DNA from: Bdellovibrionales bacterium | Lineage (GTDB): Bacteria > Bdellovibrionota > Bdellovibrionia > Bdellovibrionales > UBA1609 | Direction: 5' to 3' | Length of the DNA: 32,762 nt | Assembly: GCA_022842925.1 (NCBI GenBank) | Contig: JALHOQ010000013.1 | Location: forward strand, 1-32,762 | In this document: in pieces, positions 31,036-32,762 of the stretch | Position numbering within the stretch: position 1 is the stretch's first letter | How the letters are laid out: the number at the start of each line of letters is the position of its first letter | The notes under the pieces: generated by a model | The model's input: only the letters and a program-made list of their open reading frames with translations | Database searches by the model: none | Told to the model about the DNA's origin: nothing | Translations under genes and position numbers: made by a program

Positions 31036-32080
31036 GGCGGAGGAGGCTGGCTCGCGCCGACCTCTTAATGTCGGCGTCGTCGGCGCGACCGGTCTGGTCG
31101 GCGAACTCTTTCTCCGCCTGCTCGAGGAGCGGAGCTTTCCCCTAGGGCGCCTTAAACTTTTCGCATCCGATCGTTCCAAGGGTCAAACTCGCACCTGCCA
31201 GGGCAAAACGGTGCCGGTCGAAGTGCAAACGCCCGATGGATTCGACGGTCTGGATGTGGTTTTCTTTTCATCTGGCGATGATATTTCAAAAGAGTGGGCG
31301 CCGGTCGCCGCTCGTGCGGGCGCGGTCGTGATCGACAATTCGGCCGCATTCCGAATGGACTCCGATAAACTGCTCTGTGTCCCCGAGGTCAACGGTCACC
31401 TCCTGCCGAAAGGCCGAGGGGGCGTGATCATCGCCAATCCCAATTGCTCGACCATTCAGCTGGTGTGCGCGCTGCAACCGTTGCAAAAGGACTTTGGTCT
31501 GGAGTCGGTTCATGTGGCGACCTACCAAGCCGTGAGCGGCGGCGGTAAGGAGGCACAGAACGAACTGGCGGTTCAGCTCAAAGCGTGGGCCGCCGGCGAA
31601 AGCCTTCCGAGTCCACAGATTTTTCCTCATCCGATCGCGATGAACTGCATTCCGCAGATCGGGTCCTTTCAGGACAATGGCTTTTGCTCGGAAGAAATTA
31701 AAATTATGCGCGAGACTAAGAAAATCATGGGCGACTCGAGTTTTCGCGTCAGCGCCTTTACCGTGCGCATTCCCGCATGGAACGCCCATTCTGAAGTGGC
31801 TTGGGTTCGCCTGAAAAAGCAGGTCGAGCCCGAGGCGGTTCTCGCGGCGATAAAAAAGCAGAGCGGTTTAATCTTGGAAGACGAACCTAAAAAAGGAATT
31901 TATCCCACGGCTCACAAATACAGCGACAAGGATGGTGTGGCCGTAGGTCGGATCCACCGCGATTTAGACGATCCAAACACCTGGATTCTATGGATTGTTT
32001 CAGACAACTTGCGCAAGGGCGCCGCCTTAAACGGCATTCAAATCGCCGAGAGGATTTTTGACTTAAAGAGCGGCTCGTGA
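31019..32080 (+). CDS. asd: Aspartate-semialdehyde dehydrogenase
   Basis: A 353-residue cytoplasmic enzyme that reduces aspartyl phosphate to aspartate semialdehyde with NADPH, at the branch to lysine/diaminopimelate, methionine and threonine. The NADP motif VGVVGATGLVG is near residues 18-28. The catalytic Cys is in IIANPNCSTIQLV (Cys 143), and the catalytic His lies in PAWNAHSEV. The track start at 30902 is wrong: it reads through pssA. ATG 31019 or 31013 is the only sensible start, since no later start codon precedes the NADP motif. It overlaps the end of pssA, so the operon is very tight. Diaminopimelate links it to wall synthesis. Confidence 0.93.
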   Translation: MSRTIEAEEAGSRRPLNVGVVGATGLVGELFLRLLEERSFPLGRLKLFASDRSKGQTRTCQGKTVPVEVQTPDGFDGLDVVFFSSGDDISKEWAPVAARAGAVVIDNSAAFRMDSDKLLCVPEVNGHLLPKGRGGVIIANPNCSTIQLVCALQPLQKDFGLESVHVATYQAVSGGGKEAQNELAVQLKAWAAGESLPSPQIFPHPIAMNCIPQIGSFQDNGFCSEEIKIMRETKKIMGDSSFRVSAFTVRIPAWNAHSEVAWVRLKKQVEPEAVLAAIKKQSGLILEDEPKKGIYPTAHKYSDKDGVAVGRIHRDLDDPNTWILWIVSDNLRKGAALNGIQIAERIFDLKSGS

Positions 32081-32092
32081 TGACATAAAGGG

Positions 32093-32762
32093 ATGTTGAA
32101 GTCCCCGCTGTTTTTAATTCTTCTGACCTATTCTTTTCCTGCCTTAGCCGTTGGCCCCACCGTTACGGGGGTGGCTGGCGCTTCCAACTACACTTTGCCG
32201 TCGACGTCGGGTACGACCACCACCGGCTCCACGGTGATTTACGGCGGACTGGCCGGCAATAACTGCAGTGCGGACGGCGGCACCACGACCTGCAATAGCT
32301 GCACAGTGGCCCATATGACGGCCAACGCCTGCGTAACCGCGGCGCAAGCGCTTTGCGCCTGCAACACAGTCCGAATTCATACCAACTCCAGCATGTCGAT
32401 CACAATTCGCCGTGGCGACACCACGACGGGAAATATCCGCGTGGCGGTGGCAAATGGAACCGCTTACAACACGGTCGGGAGTGGGACAGGTGACGCCGTG
32501 ACCGTGACTTGGGATGCGGTTTGCGGTGCCTCCGATCTGGGCGGGAACTGTGAAACCGTGGTCAGCAATAAAACAATCAATGCTAAAATCTTTGTCGATA
32601 AAGACAACGGCAACGACTACGACGCCACGGAAGAGTCCAGCGTCGCGACCGATTTTTCGTTCCGCCTCTTAAAACCAAGCGATGTCGACTACAGCATTTT
32701 TGCGAATCCCACTTCGGAAGGGATTGGCGGCGGACAAGGCTTTAAGCCCTATCCGGGCGACG
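32093..32762 (+). CDS. Secreted Cys/Thr-rich protein (partial, runs off the window)
   Basis: This open frame is missing from the ORF track because its stop lies outside the window. ATG 32093 follows asd by 12 bases with GGG just upstream. The first residues, MLKSPLFLILLTYSFPALAV, are a signal peptide. The next 200 are Thr/Gly/Ser-rich and beta-prone. A Cys cluster (NNCSADGGTTTCNSCTVAHMTANACVTAAQALCACN) suggests several disulfides. Later come VTVTWDAVCG, AKIFVDKDNGNDYD and SIFANPTSEGIGGGQGF. The Asp/Asn-rich KDNGNDYD resembles a calcium-binding loop. It looks like the N-terminus of a large exported surface protein. No family is recognised. Confidence 0.75.
   Translation, partial: MLKSPLFLILLTYSFPALAVGPTVTGVAGASNYTLPSTSGTTTTGSTVIYGGLAGNNCSADGGTTTCNSCTVAHMTANACVTAAQALCACNTVRIHTNSSMSITIRRGDTTTGNIRVAVANGTAYNTVGSGTGDAVTVTWDAVCGASDLGGNCETVVSNKTINAKIFVDKDNGNDYDATEESSVATDFSFRLLKPSDVDYSIFANPTSEGIGGGQGFKPYPGD

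Overview
The window looks like chromosomal DNA from a member of the Bdellovibrionota (Bdellovibrio-like predatory bacteria or a close free-living relative). This is an inference from gene content and layout, not a database result. The clues are a DivIVA protein in an otherwise Gram-negative envelope gene set, a Tad-type pilus membrane protein next to several FHA proteins, many predicted lipoproteins and signal-peptide proteins of unknown function, and very tightly packed genes. GC content is moderate (roughly mid-50s by eye). I see no tRNA, rRNA, IS element, CRISPR array, phage block or obvious foreign island. Most of it reads as core chromosome.

Layout. 1-1.6 kb: the 3' end of a membrane protein, then a minus-strand rhodanese/MFS pair. 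1.6-2.8 kb: a predicted outer-membrane barrel protein with a long basic tail. 2.85-5.64 kb (minus): maf, yggS, proC and divIVA, a growth/division and housekeeping cluster. 5.68-12.24 kb (plus): TadC-like protein, DUF192 protein, three membrane-anchored FHA proteins and a degenerate PP2C-like protein. All are joined by start/stop overlaps and form the most unusual operon here. 12.3-13.06 kb: a COG0731-type radical SAM gene with a promoter that suggests a leaderless mRNA. 13.0-14.8 kb (minus): a degenerate sulfatase-like lipoprotein. 14.9-15.9 kb: an ExbB/ExbD proton channel pair. 15.9-16.7 kb (minus): a 3D-domain lipoprotein. 16.8-17.3 kb: a small four-helix membrane protein. 17.2-21.7 kb (minus): lipA, E2, E3 and lipB, a lipoate/2-oxoacid dehydrogenase cluster with no E1. 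21.8-22.5 kb: sfsA. 22.6-23.4 kb (minus): a DsbA-like thiol lipoprotein. 23.6-24.2 kb: a small lipoprotein. 24.2-29.5 kb (minus): four exported proteins, including an unusual exported metallophosphoesterase that resembles phage enzymes, coupled to an exported HAD-family protein. 29.6-32.1 kb (plus): a COG0170 lipid kinase-like protein, pssA and asd. 32.1 kb to the end: the start of a secreted, Cys/Thr-rich protein that runs off the window and is missing from the ORF track.

How it fits together. Two themes stand out. The first is a candidate phosphothreonine-reading, membrane-spanning assembly: four FHA domains in three proteins, periplasmic TPR regions, a Cache-like sensor and a pseudo-phosphatase, transcribed behind a Tad pilus platform gene. 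No Ser/Thr kinase is visible in the window. The second is an exported phosphatase pair (metallophosphoesterase plus HAD) of unknown role. Most gene starts were chosen over the longer track ORFs using Shine-Dalgarno spacing, signal peptides and overlap with upstream stops. Five of the seven convergent gene pairs overlap or touch at their 3' ends. The two with real gaps both carry strong palindromes.
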